A DNA stretch of 25,931 nt from Desulfobacterales bacterium (lineage in GTDB: Bacteria; Desulfobacterota; Desulfobacteria; Desulfobacterales; UBA11574), in assembly GCA_030145595.1 (NCBI GenBank), contig JAQYVG010000007.1, positions 1-25,931 of the forward strand, in the 5' to 3' direction. Below, piece by piece: positions 7,847 through 15,934 of the stretch (within the stretch, counting starts at the first letter, position 1; every line of letters starts with the position of its first letter). The translations under genes were made by a program, and so were the position numbers. Under the pieces are notes generated by a model. The model saw only the letters and a list, made by a program, of their open reading frames with translations, searched no databases and was not told the DNA's origin.

Positions 7847-8333
7847 AATTGCTAGATTTCCTTATTCTTAATTCCCGTTTAGACGCGATGTTATATAAAA
7901 TTGCACAGCGTTTTTATAATGCTACTCATTTTTTGAAGCTCCCTGCAGCTTGCTGCGGGGAATGCGAGCGCTGTTGCAGTTCAAATATCTATATTATATA
8001 CTACTTAGTGTTACATGTCGTCAATAAATGTTTAACCTCAATCGGATTTTTCACCTTGGTTACTTTTTACAAATACTGTGTTTTTATTTCATAAATACAA
8101 GATTCACCCTATTTACCTTCGCGGTAATATATTTTACCTACATCCTATCGAAACTGAGCAGCTTTTTATTTGATCTGTAACGATTTCCGGCTCTTTCTTT
8201 TATGCGATCAGCGCTATTGACTAACAGCGATATAAAATTCGGGCTAAAACCTTAATTACAATCTTTCCGTTTCATAGCTATTCCCAGTGGGCTTGGAACC
8301 CTTAACTTAAACTATTTTAAGAAAGGAGATTCT
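7847..8333. other. 487-base divergent intergenic region
   Basis: The stretch separates the minus-strand sensor gene from the plus-strand kinase-like gene and must hold promoters for both, but no convincing -35/-10 or -24/-12 pair was found. It contains a strong GC-rich hairpin (7941-7960) and a small inverted repeat TTACC-TTCGC-GGTAA at 8113-8127. An 81-codon frame at 7849-8094 has no ribosome site and runs through the hairpin, so I do not call it a gene. Confidence 0.55.
7941..7960. repeat. GC-rich hairpin, probable dispersed palindromic repeat
   Basis: CCCTGCAGC-TT-GCTGCGGGG can pair along its whole length with one G-T pair. No T-run follows on either strand in the needed orientation, so it is not an intrinsic terminator. 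The flanks (GAAGCT before, GAATG after) resemble a short dispersed palindrome I associate with genomes of this phylum; that link is from memory and untested. Confidence 0.5.
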
Positions 8334-8939
8334 ATGGCTGTTATCACCATTTCCCGTCAATTCGGAGCTGGAGGAAGGGCTCTGGGAGAAATGATTGCAA
8401 AAAAACTCGATTACCAATTCATTGATGACCTTATCATTCAGGAGCTATCCGAAAAAGCCAATATCTCGACTGACTTTGTAAAATCTATGGAAAGGACGGC
8501 CGGCGGTACAATCTCCAAGTTTACTGCCGGTATGTTAAGCAGTAATTATATAGACCGACTCATCGGCAAAGACAAAGGTTATATGGATGAACACATATAT
8601 GTTGAATTACTTCAAGAAGTTATCCTAAAGTTTGCCAAAATGGGCAACGTAGTGCTTATAGGGCGCGGCGGACAGTACATTTTACATGAATTTAGTAATG
8701 CTTATCATATTCTGCTTGTGGCTGATTTAAAATCTAGAATGAAATTTATGCAGCAATTTTACGATATTTCAGATGCAAAGGCCGCAAAAGTCGTCAAGCA
8801 GGGAGAAACCAGGAGATCCAGTTTATTTAAAAAATTCGGCAAAGAAGATTATGATCAACCATATCTTTATCATCTCGTTTTGAATATGAGCAGACTCTCT
8901 TTAGAGCAAGCTTTAAAAGCAGTCGTTGCTTTGATTTAG
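8334..8939 (+). CDS. Cytidylate-kinase-like P-loop protein
   Basis: The 201-residue protein opens with VITISRQFGAGGRALGEMIA, the nucleotide-binding loop of the cytidylate-kinase-like family, then FIDDLIIQELSEKA and LIGRGGQYIL, which fit the family's Asp-rich and GRG motifs. A strong GAAAGGAGA ribosome site sits 6-8 bases before the ATG. It is shorter than, and clearly different from, true Cmk. The substrate of this family is unknown to me; in anaerobes its members often sit beside universal-stress proteins, as here (177 bases to the next gene). A role in nucleotide or stress signalling is a guess. Confidence 0.8.
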   Translation: MAVITISRQFGAGGRALGEMIAKKLDYQFIDDLIIQELSEKANISTDFVKSMERTAGGTISKFTAGMLSSNYIDRLIGKDKGYMDEHIYVELLQEVILKFAKMGNVVLIGRGGQYILHEFSNAYHILLVADLKSRMKFMQQFYDISDAKAAKVVKQGETRRSSLFKKFGKEDYDQPYLYHLVLNMSRLSLEQALKAVVALI

Positions 8940-8993
8940 AATTGGCATGGCACTGTCATAACCCGTGTCCATCCATACCAAATTTATTTATAG

Positions 8994-9023
8994 TTGACTG
9001 AGGTTGCCACATTGTGGTATTTT
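8994..9023 (+). promoter_or_regulatory. Sigma-70-like promoter of the universal-stress gene, with palindrome in spacer
   Basis: TTGACT (8994-8999) and TATTTT (9018-9023) are separated by 18 bases, and the TGCCAC-N3-GTGGTA palindrome fills most of the spacer. The start codon at 9117 is about 90 bases downstream. An operator between the boxes would suit repression, but this is untested. Confidence 0.5.
9005..9019. promoter_or_regulatory. Palindromic operator copy 1 (TGCCAC-ATT-GTGGTA)
   Basis: A 15-bp inverted repeat with one mismatch between arms. It is one of three related sites in this window (others at 23377-23391 and 23709-23723), all between genes. It lies 5 bases after a TTGACT hexamer upstream of the universal-stress gene. 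The regulator is unknown. Confidence 0.6.
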
Positions 9024-9116
9024 GGCGTCATAAAAAAGAAAATTGATTTCCGACCCTCGGCTACACCAGTCTGATGGAAATTTTATTTTAACTCAAACAG
9101 AATAAAGGGGGACAAA

Positions 9117-9581
9117 ATGGCCACTCAAAAAATATTAATAACGTATAACTTCACAAGCTACGACCAGAAGGCCTTAGATTTTGTCACTCGCACTTTTGTC
9201 CATTTAAAGGATGTTGAAGTAACACTATTGAATGTTTATACCCCTGTACCTAAAATTGAGTCGCGTGAATCTCCTGTTATGGCAAAATTTCAGAGGAATC
9301 TGGATTATCTTAGTCAAAAGGTCAAAGAGCAGGAAGCAGGGCTCCAGGAAGCCCGGCAGTATTTAGTGCAAAACGGTTTCACCGAAAACCAGGTCAGCTA
9401 TCTTTATAAGCCCCGCAAAAAGGATATAATCGGAGAAATAGTCGATATTGCCACGCAAGATAATTTCAATATAGTTGTCATGAATCGCAAGCCCGGTAAG
9501 GTCACTCGATTTTTTACCGGCAGTGTTTTTAGTAAAGTAGTGTCTGCTTTAAAAGATAAAACCGTCTGCATTGTCAGTTAA
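9117..9581 (+). CDS. Universal stress protein (UspA family)
   Basis: The 154-residue protein has the Usp pattern: KILITYNFTSYDQKALDFV at the N-terminus, a LLNVYTPV strand, a central coiled region, then DNFNIVVMNRKPG and FTGSVFSKVV. The usual ATP motif G-x2-G-x9-G-S/T is only partly kept (MNRKPG...TGSV), so nucleotide binding is uncertain. A GGGGG ribosome site precedes the ATG. It is followed after 24 bases by a GAF-domain gene, and the two probably form one transcript from the promoter at 8994-9023. The role in stress or energy signalling is inferred from the family. Confidence 0.85.
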   Translation: MATQKILITYNFTSYDQKALDFVTRTFVHLKDVEVTLLNVYTPVPKIESRESPVMAKFQRNLDYLSQKVKEQEAGLQEARQYLVQNGFTENQVSYLYKPRKKDIIGEIVDIATQDNFNIVVMNRKPGKVTRFFTGSVFSKVVSALKDKTVCIVS

Positions 9582-9605
9582 TCCAAATAGATGAGGAGGG
9601 GTTTC

Positions 9606-10172
9606 ATGGACGTTAATGACAAAATAAATATTGACATATTTAAGGTGGTTACCAGGGCCATCGCGGAATCTGACGACCTTGGCATTATGGCCAACCATTT
9701 AACACAGCTTTTGGTGGGGACTTTGGATATTAAGGGCTGTACGATTTTTGTCCTGGATCCTGACACAAAGGAGCTGGAGGTACTTGCCAGCTTTGGATTG
9801 AGTATCGGTTTTATGCGCAAAGGGCCGGTATTATCTGATAAAAGTGTCAGTTTTCTCTTAAAAGGCAAGCCGGTTGTAATCACTGATATTGCCGCAAGTG
9901 ACATCCTGCAATACCCGCAAGAAACCAAGAACGAAGGCATTGGTGCAATCGTCTCTGTTCCCATAATGTTATACGGCTCCAATATAGGTGTTTTAAGATT
10001 ATATCACCACGAACCCTGGGATGTTTCCGAGCAGGATCTTGACTCTTTGTTCCTGCTTGCTGAAAACATCGGCCTGGCCATGACCTATACGCGTCTGCTT
10101 AATGCACTGCAATCTGTAAAAGATACCATCAATGATATCCATACGATCTGGCTGGACCCCAGAAAGGCATGA
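9606..10172 (+). CDS. Stand-alone GAF-domain protein
   Basis: I start at the ATG at 9606 because AGGAGG lies 6 bases upstream; an in-frame ATG at 9591 overlaps that ribosome site. The 188-residue product is almost entirely one GAF domain: GCTIFVLDPDTKELEVLASFGLS, SVSFLLKGKPVVITDI, and GIGAIVSVPIMLYGSNIGVLRLY. No kinase or cyclase output is present, and no ligand residues can be named. It lies directly after the universal-stress gene and is followed by a repeat-rich gap and then a histidine kinase. It could supply a sensory input to those kinases, but nothing in the sequence proves it. Confidence 0.8.
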   Translation: MDVNDKINIDIFKVVTRAIAESDDLGIMANHLTQLLVGTLDIKGCTIFVLDPDTKELEVLASFGLSIGFMRKGPVLSDKSVSFLLKGKPVVITDIAASDILQYPQETKNEGIGAIVSVPIMLYGSNIGVLRLYHHEPWDVSEQDLDSLFLLAENIGLAMTYTRLLNALQSVKDTINDIHTIWLDPRKA

Positions 10173-10347
10173 AGAATCCTCGCCCATAGGAGGCTTTGGT
10201 TTGCCTCTGCCGCAGATCCCGGTTGTTCACGGGGAAAGGGGCTGCTAGCCTGCTAGCCTGACAAGTTAGAAGCACCTAAAATGAGCTAAAGTGCCTATTT
10301 ATCCCGGATTTGTCGGGGAAGTTATGGTGTCGCTTTCAGCCGTCGTA

Positions 10348-10398
10348 GCCAAGCTACTATCCGTCCTTCGTAGCCTTACCACGGCGGAGTAGGCTGGC
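10348..10398. repeat. Imperfect palindrome, probable dispersed repeat
   Basis: GCCAAGCTACT (10348-10358) and AGTAGGCTGGC (10388-10398) are inverted with two mismatches and flank a CCTTCGTAGCC loop. The arrangement (GTCGTAGCC...GGCTGGCGAAGTCGG) looks like a dispersed palindromic element I have met in other genomes of this phylum; copy number was not testable here. Confidence 0.5.
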
Positions 10399-10467
10399 GA
10401 AGTCGGCTTGCTCCGCTGATTTTATATAATTGACAGCATTCCTTAACTCTTGTCTGCCTCTGGTGGG

Positions 10468-10501
10468 TTAGCTCACTTTAAACTTTAGTTCACTTCAAAC
10501 T
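10468..10501. repeat. Two tandem 17-bp repeats
   Basis: TTAGCTCACTTTAAACT is followed directly by TTAGTTCACTTCAAACT; 15 of 17 bases agree. The meaning is unknown, and no gene is affected. Confidence 0.65.
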
Positions 10502-10641
10502 CTTGCAGCGTTTCTTCAGGCAGAACCGGACAACTCTGACCCCCGCAATGCGGGACAGGCCTGGCCCATAGGACCAGGTTTTCAAGATCAAGATAAAATT
10601 TTATACAGCGCGGCTGCGCCACTTTAAAAAGGGATATTATC

Positions 10642-12096
10642 ATGTCTGAACCTATCCAGGAACTGCCTGCAATCCTTGAGGCTATGGCGGACGGTATTTA
10701 TATTGTCAAACCCGATTATACGATACAGTTCATGAACAAGGCCATGGTCAAAGATTTTGGAGAAGGCACAGGAAAAAAATGCTATCAGGTAGTCAATCGC
10801 CGGGATGAAAAATGTCCATGGTGCCGGGCAGCAGATATCTTTGAAAAAGGCGCAACGATCCATAGAGAACTGCATATACCCATTGTTGATAAGACCTACG
10901 ACCTCACTGAATTGCCATGGGTCAACACCGACGGCCAAGTATCGAAACTCGCTATTTTTCATGATATTACTCCGACAAAAGCGTGTGAAGTAAAGCTCAA
11001 GGCCACGGAACTAGATTACCGCCGGCTGTTTGAGCATATGGGCTGCGGTGTGTTTATCAGCAGCAGGGAAGGAAAATTTGTAGATGTCAACCAGACGCTC
11101 GTGGATATGCTCGGGTATGAAAACAAGGAGGAGCTTTTGGAGATTGATATTGCCAAGGATCTGTATCTATGGCCTCAAGATCGCCAAAATTTTCAGGAAT
11201 CGATTGAGAGTCGAGGCCGGGTAGTCGATTATGAAATCAATTTTAAACACAAAGACGGCAAAGCAATCCCGGTCTTGCTCACCGGCAACGTGCGCTACGA
11301 TCAACATGGAAACATCCTGGGATACGAAGGGATCAATGTGGATCAATCCCAAAGGAAGCAGATTGAAAGAGAGTTGGAAAAAACCCAAATTCAACTCCTG
11401 CAGACAGAAAAAATGGCTTCGCTCGGAAAACTGGCCGCCGGCGTGGCTCACCAATTAAACAACCCTTTAGGAGGGATCACTCTGTTTGCCAGATTAATGA
11501 TGGAAGAGTACGACCTGGAGGAGGGGGCCCAAAAAGATTTAGACCGCATTTTAAAAGACGCCCAAAGGTGCAGTGAGATCGTTAAGGAACTGCTGGAGTT
11601 TTCGCGGCAAACCAGCCGCAAGATGCAGCCCCAAGACATCAACAAGGCCATTTCCCGCACGCTGTTTCTGCTTGAAGATCAGACACTCTTTCATAATATT
11701 CAGGTGGTTAAAAATCTGGAACCTGCCCTGCCGCACCCGCCGGTTGACATCCAGCAAATGAATCATGTGTTCATGAACATTATCCTCAATGCAGCCGATG
11801 CCATGGAGGGCAATGGTAAATTGACGCTGAGGACTTACCGGTCCTCGAAAAATAAGGACAAGATCTGTATCGAGATAACGGATAGCGGCCCGGGAATTCC
11901 CGATGACATTCTACCGCATATCTTCGAGCCCTTTTTCACCACCAAGCAGGAAGGCAAGGGCACCGGTCTGGGACTTAGCCTGGCTTATGGTATTGTGGAA
12001 GACCATGGGGGCTCGATCAAGGTTAACAGTGCGCCCGACAAAGGGTCCACTTTCACCATTGAGCTTCCCCTGGCCAGACCGGAAAACGGAGTCTAA
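10642..12096 (+). CDS. Soluble PAS-PAS sensor histidine kinase
   Basis: The 484-residue protein has no membrane segment. A first PAS domain (about 10-115) carries C47 and a CPWC motif (C58, C61) that could bind metal or haem or respond to redox state. A second PAS domain spans about 125-240, and a short coiled linker leads to the HisKA domain. The H-box is GVAHQLNNPLGG with H270 as phosphate site. The N-box (NIILNAADAM), DSGPGIP and GKGTGLGLSL motifs of the ATPase domain are complete, so the kinase should be active. Four bases separate it from the hybrid kinase gene, so they are probably co-transcribed, and the receiver at the start of that protein is the likely phosphate target. The signal is unknown. 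Confidence 0.92.
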   Translation: MSEPIQELPAILEAMADGIYIVKPDYTIQFMNKAMVKDFGEGTGKKCYQVVNRRDEKCPWCRAADIFEKGATIHRELHIPIVDKTYDLTELPWVNTDGQVSKLAIFHDITPTKACEVKLKATELDYRRLFEHMGCGVFISSREGKFVDVNQTLVDMLGYENKEELLEIDIAKDLYLWPQDRQNFQESIESRGRVVDYEINFKHKDGKAIPVLLTGNVRYDQHGNILGYEGINVDQSQRKQIERELEKTQIQLLQTEKMASLGKLAAGVAHQLNNPLGGITLFARLMMEEYDLEEGAQKDLDRILKDAQRCSEIVKELLEFSRQTSRKMQPQDINKAISRTLFLLEDQTLFHNIQVVKNLEPALPHPPVDIQQMNHVFMNIILNAADAMEGNGKLTLRTYRSSKNKDKICIEITDSGPGIPDDILPHIFEPFFTTKQEGKGTGLGLSLAYGIVEDHGGSIKVNSAPDKGSTFTIELPLARPENGV

Positions 12097-12100
12097 AACC

Positions 12101-13618
12101 ATGGAAAATCAACTTAACACCATATCCATTATGGTTGTAGATGATGAAAAAGATATCCAGGACGGTTGCGAAAGGATTCTTACCCGTATGGGCTGCCGGG
12201 TAGTCACGGCCTCGCGGGGAGAAGAGGCTCTCCATGTCCTGAAACATGAACCGGTTTCCATCGTATTGCTGGATCTAATGATGCCCGGCATCGGGGGTAT
12301 GGAGGTTCTCCAGCGAATTCAGAAAATTGATGACCAGATACTGGTCATCGTCATTACCGGGTACGCCACCATAGATACGGCCATTGAGGCCATGAAACAG
12401 GGTGCCTACGATTTTATCCCCAAACCTTTTACACCTGACCAGTTGCGCATCAGGGTCGAACGAGCGCTGGAAAAACTGCAACTTACCCGCGAGGCCGAAC
12501 AAATGGACAGGGAGCGCAGAAAGACCCTGGCTGACCTTGATACCGAAAAGAGCCGTATCCGCACCATCTTAGAGTCTCTTCCCAGCGGTGTGGTGGTGAC
12601 CAATTCTCAGGGACAGGTGGCCCTAATGAATCCGGCTTTTTTGCTGCATCTTGGTCTGGATCCCGAACGGGGTCCGGGTGATCCCATTGAAGCCTATGTG
12701 CCGGATCAAGGGTTTTGCAATCTTGTCTTGGAACTGTCTCAGGGAAAACATGTAGATCCGGATGATCTGCCCACCTATGAGTTTGTTCTGCACGGTGAAA
12801 AATACTTTCAGGCCCGAGGCCGGCCGGTGCAGGGTGAAGAGATGGAATATCAGGGAGCGGTAGTGGTTCTCGAAGATATAACGACCCTCAAGGTCCTGGA
12901 TCAGGTAAAATCGGAGTTCGTGGCCAAGGTATCCCACGAACTCCGGTCACCCCTTTCCACCATCCATGAACAGCTGGCCATGGTGCTCGGCGAAATGGTG
13001 GGAGACGAATCTAAAAATGACCAGTACATACTCGCCCGCGCCAAGGAAAAAACCCATGGGCTGATATCTTTAATCGGAGATTTGCTCGACCTGTCACGCA
13101 TCGAGGCCGGGATTGTGCACCAGGAACCGAAGCCGGTCCGCCTCGAAGAACTCTTAAAAAGCATTGTAGATTTTCTGGGGACCAGGGCAAAGGGGCGCAG
13201 ACAGGCCGTTATCTTGGAGCTTTCTGAAAACCGGTTCCCTTTATTTACAGCCGACCCCATGGTGCTCGAGAGCATCTTCGGGAACCTTATCACCAATGCC
13301 ATCAATTACACTCCGGATGGCGGTGAGGTCAAAATTTCGGCCGGCTTTAACGAGAAAACCATGCATGTGACAGTCAAAGACAATGGTTTCGGAATCGAGG
13401 CCAGACACTTAGAGCAGATCTTCGAAAGATTTTACCGGGTCAAAGACGAAAAGACGAGATATATCACCGGTACAGGGCTGGGACTCCCCATAGTCAAGGG
13501 GCTTTTGGACAGCCTGGGCGGAACCATCAGTGTGCAAAGTACCCCCGGCAAGGGCAGCGCGTTTACGGTTCTACTACCGGTTCAAGAGCCTTTAGGAACA
13601 CTTCCGGTTCAACCGTAA
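12101..13618 (+). CDS. Hybrid signalling protein: receiver-PAS-histidine kinase
   Basis: I choose the ATG at 12101; the longer frame reaches into the preceding kinase gene. A CGGAG lies 9 bases upstream. The 505-residue protein starts with a complete receiver (DD at 14-15, phosphoacceptor D58, K108), then a PAS domain (about 150-262) and a HisKA domain with SHELRSPLS (H279). The ATPase domain has NLITNAINYT, DNGFGI and GTGLGLPI. The receiver-first order suggests that phosphate from the upstream kinase controls this second kinase, whose own target is not encoded beside it. The last 56 bases overlap the 3' end of the opposing shikimate-dehydrogenase-like gene. No DNA-binding domain is present. 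Confidence 0.92.
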   Translation: MENQLNTISIMVVDDEKDIQDGCERILTRMGCRVVTASRGEEALHVLKHEPVSIVLLDLMMPGIGGMEVLQRIQKIDDQILVIVITGYATIDTAIEAMKQGAYDFIPKPFTPDQLRIRVERALEKLQLTREAEQMDRERRKTLADLDTEKSRIRTILESLPSGVVVTNSQGQVALMNPAFLLHLGLDPERGPGDPIEAYVPDQGFCNLVLELSQGKHVDPDDLPTYEFVLHGEKYFQARGRPVQGEEMEYQGAVVVLEDITTLKVLDQVKSEFVAKVSHELRSPLSTIHEQLAMVLGEMVGDESKNDQYILARAKEKTHGLISLIGDLLDLSRIEAGIVHQEPKPVRLEELLKSIVDFLGTRAKGRRQAVILELSENRFPLFTADPMVLESIFGNLITNAINYTPDGGEVKISAGFNEKTMHVTVKDNGFGIEARHLEQIFERFYRVKDEKTRYITGTGLGLPIVKGLLDSLGGTISVQSTPGKGSAFTVLLPVQEPLGTLPVQP

Positions 13619-14387
13619 CATCGGTCCACAGGGCAAAGGTTCGCCGGGCCTGATAGGCCAGGCAAGAGAGGCCGTCTATGAAGCGAATGTTTTGGGTCCG
13701 GGCCATGTCTTGCCAAAAATTCTGACGGCGGCCATAGTTCAGATCGAGTACCAATTCGCAATCCTTCACCTTGAGACTGCCCACCAGGGACGCCAAGTCC
13801 GGCGACTCGTCATTGCTTGATACGGAGGTAGCATTAACTACCAGGTTGGCCGGGATCGCCTGGTTTGAAACAAAATCAAGCGTGAGCGCTTCTCCCCCGA
13901 TACGACCCACCAGCTGCCTGGTTTTTTCGTGGCTGCGGCCGGTTACCAAAATCGGGTTTGCATTCAACCACTTTAACATAAAGACAACCGCCCTGGCCGC
14001 ACCGCCTGTTCCAAAAACAAGCGCCGACTTGCCGGCGGCATCGAATCCGGCTTCTTCAAGGGCGTTCATAAAACCGACGGCATTGGTATTGTACCCTTTG
14101 AGCACTTTATCTTTACGAGTTATGGTGTTGATGGAGCCGATAATCTGAGCCCCTTCGGAAAGAACATCCAAAAAAGGTATGACCGCCTCTTTGTACGGCA
14201 GGGTGACGTTGGCACCGGCGATGTTCAAAACTCTGAGGCTTTGGACAGCCTGACCGACTTGATCCGGTGAAACCATGAACGGCACATAGATTCCATTAAT
14301 TCCGGCATGTGTAATTGCCGCCGAAAACATGGGAGGTGACTTTAACCTAAAAACCCGTTCATCGCCTATAATGCAATAAACCTTCAC
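13563..14387 (-). CDS. Shikimate-dehydrogenase-like protein (AroE family, altered active site)
   Basis: The 274-residue product is of normal AroE length and starts with GTG at 14387. Family motifs are visible: ANVTLPYKE with the catalytic Lys, GSINTI, GYNTNAVGF, the NADP-binding loop FGTGGAARA, NATS, and a C-terminal DGLSCLAYQARRTFALW. Two positions differ from functional enzymes: the catalytic Asp of GYNTD is Asn, and the first Ser of the SxSP shikimate-binding motif is Leu (RLKSPP). The region NATSVSSNDE also departs from the usual NATSxGM. It may be a paralogue with another substrate, or a weak enzyme. It follows a single-domain receiver gene by 38 bases and overlaps the opposing hybrid kinase by 56. 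Confidence 0.82.
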   Translation of the reverse strand: MKVYCIIGDERVFRLKSPPMFSAAITHAGINGIYVPFMVSPDQVGQAVQSLRVLNIAGANVTLPYKEAVIPFLDVLSEGAQIIGSINTITRKDKVLKGYNTNAVGFMNALEEAGFDAAGKSALVFGTGGAARAVVFMLKWLNANPILVTGRSHEKTRQLVGRIGGEALTLDFVSNQAIPANLVVNATSVSSNDESPDLASLVGSLKVKDCELVLDLNYGRRQNFWQDMARTQNIRFIDGLSCLAYQARRTFALWTDVTVEPEVFLKALEPVVEP

Positions 14388-14425
14388 CTTCTTACACCAC
14401 CTAAAAATTAAGTGAAGAATCCGGG

Positions 14426-14815
14426 TTAGAGGCCGAGAAGCCTTTTAACGCTCGCGGTTATCTCTTCTGCCGAGGCCGGCTTGGCAAGATAATCTTCAGC
14501 CTCCATGCTCCTTCCATCAGCATGGGAATAACGGGTGGAGGTCACGTGGTCTCCAACGGCGGTCAACATTATAACGGGAATATGGGCAAACCGCTCATCT
14601 GCTTTAAGCTCTTTGCACATTTCGTAGCCGTCCTTTTCAGGCATCATGACATCCAGGACAATGGCGTCCGGAGGGTTGGCCTTGACCTTTTCCAGGCCCT
14701 CCACGCCATCATAGGCCACTTCAACCTCAAAACCTTCCTTCTCCAGATTCCCTTGGACAATGGAAGCGAAATCAGGTTCGTCGTCCACCACCAGAATTCT
14801 CTTTTTTCCATCCAT
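14426..14815 (-). CDS. Single-domain response regulator (CheY-like)
   Basis: The 129-residue protein is one receiver with all active-site residues: acidic pair D11/D12, phosphoacceptor D55 in VLDVMMP, T85, and K112 in YLAKP. No output domain follows. A GGAGAG ribosome site precedes the ATG. An insert between the T85 strand and the last strand (about residues 89-106, SHADGRSMEAED) is longer than usual. It may take phosphate from the soluble kinases encoded on the other strand, or act on the nearby metabolic operon; neither can be decided from sequence. Confidence 0.9.
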   Translation of the reverse strand: MDGKKRILVVDDEPDFASIVQGNLEKEGFEVEVAYDGVEGLEKVKANPPDAIVLDVMMPEKDGYEMCKELKADERFAHIPVIMLTAVGDHVTSTRYSHADGRSMEAEDYLAKPASAEEITASVKRLLGL

Positions 14816-15018
14816 ATCTCTCCTCCATTCGTTAACACTATTCTTGCTACGGATTTCAGAATTTTGAGCGTTCCCCTTGAAACGTTTCTATACTAATTTT
14901 TTTTCCATTCCGCAATCCAAATCTTTTCGTAAGCGCTCACAGGTTTCCCGCCACTGGTGGGATTTAGCATTGTCTTTATTCGTTGACCCTTTGAACCCTG
15001 AACCTGTGAACGGTTACG
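14816..15018. other. Intergenic gap after metF with a weak hairpin
   Basis: On the minus strand CCCACC-AGT-GGCGGG (14947-14963) can form a short stem, but no T-run follows, so termination after metF is not assured. The receiver gene could be read from the upstream operon or from its own promoter. Confidence 0.35.
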
Positions 15019-15906
15019 TCAAATCAATCCCGCCTCTGACATGATATCCGGGACCAGTTCTTCCTTGTTGATGGCCATGATGTGGACACCGTCACACATT
15101 TTTTCCTCGTGAATCCGTTTGATCATGCGGCCGGCAATCTCTATACCTCTCGCCAGAACCTGGCCCTTGGGGGCTGAGGCCATTTCATCTATCAAGTCCT
15201 GCGGCACAAAAACTCCGGCAATATTGTTGTTCATAAAGCGAGCCATGGGCGCCGAAGTTAACAAAATGATACCCGCCAGAATTTTCACATTAAACTGTCC
15301 GGCGTATTCCATGAACTTTTTGAATCTGTCCAGGTCAAACACGGCCTGGGTCTGGATAAACTCGGCACCGGCCTCAATTTTTTTTTCAAATTTGATAAGC
15401 TGGGGTTCGAGGGGATCGGCTTCAGGCGTGACTATGGCGCCGGCGCAAAACGAAACCCCGCCGTCTAAATCGTTGCCGCTGATATCCTTGCCCGCTTCAA
15501 GCTTTCTGACAACTCCCAGCAGCTGGCTGGAGTCCAGATCAAAAACGGCCTTAGCCTCTTTATGGTCACCCAGCATGATCGAATCCCCGGTAAGACAAAG
15601 GACATTATGAATGCCTTTGTAAGAGGCCAAGAGCAGATCGGCTTGGAGCGCCAGGCGGTTGCGATCCCGGCAGGTCATCTGCAAGATCGGTTCACCGCCT
15701 ATCTCTTTTACCAAAAGAGCGCCGCCCAGACTGGGAAACCGCATGACCGAGCTCTGGTGATCGGTTACATTAATAGCATCCACCTTGTCTTTTAGAAGCT
15801 CGATATCGTGGGCCATGCGTTCAAGGTTGGTCCCCTTGGGGGGAGCGGCCTCACAGGTTACAACAAATTTGCCCGACTTCAGGGCTTTTTGAAATGCAGA
15901 AACCAT
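15019..15906 (-). CDS. metF: Methylene-tetrahydrofolate reductase, MetF-type flavoprotein
   Basis: The 295-residue protein matches the MTHFR barrel: FVVTCEAAPPKGTN at the start (the catalytic Glu lies in TCE), DAINVTDHQSS, LQMTCRDRNR, NVLCLTGDS, and GAEFIQTQAVFDLDRF. It should interconvert methylene- and methyl-tetrahydrofolate with bound FAD. It is the fifth gene of an operon after MetV (28-base gap), the arrangement known from acetogens and other Wood-Ljungdahl organisms. Its electrons probably arrive through MetV and the NuoE/NuoF-GltD proteins encoded just upstream rather than from free NADH. In a sulfate reducer the reaction may run toward oxidation. Confidence 0.92.
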   Translation of the reverse strand: MVSAFQKALKSGKFVVTCEAAPPKGTNLERMAHDIELLKDKVDAINVTDHQSSVMRFPSLGGALLVKEIGGEPILQMTCRDRNRLALQADLLLASYKGIHNVLCLTGDSIMLGDHKEAKAVFDLDSSQLLGVVRKLEAGKDISGNDLDGGVSFCAGAIVTPEADPLEPQLIKFEKKIEAGAEFIQTQAVFDLDRFKKFMEYAGQFNVKILAGIILLTSAPMARFMNNNIAGVFVPQDLIDEMASAPKGQVLARGIEIAGRMIKRIHEEKMCDGVHIMAINKEELVPDIMSEAGLI

Positions 15907-15934
15907 GTCACAGGTCCTTTCTTAATAATCGATT

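Larger units (their letters stand above)
10173..10641. other. 469-base repeat-rich intergenic region
   Basis: No gene is seen. The stretch is a patchwork of short repeats: a tandem GCTAGCCT pair near 10244-10258, an imperfect palindrome (10348-10398), a 17-base tandem repeat (10468-10501), a perfect hairpin CCCGC-AAT-GCGGG (10542-10554) and CCTGG...CCAGG (10560-10578). The loop sequence GCCCATAGGA occurs at both ends, at 10182-10191 and 10564-10573, each inside a short stem. This fits a nest of dispersed non-coding repeats rather than a promoter. Confidence 0.6.

Noticed and set aside
7849..8094. 81-codon plus-strand frame between divergent genes
   Set aside because: No ribosome site, no family motif, and it runs through a palindromic hairpin; probably non-coding.
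11903..12100. Longer N-terminus for the hybrid kinase
   Set aside because: The extension lies wholly within the preceding kinase gene in another frame and has no receiver-like sequence; the ATG at 12101 begins the receiver properly.
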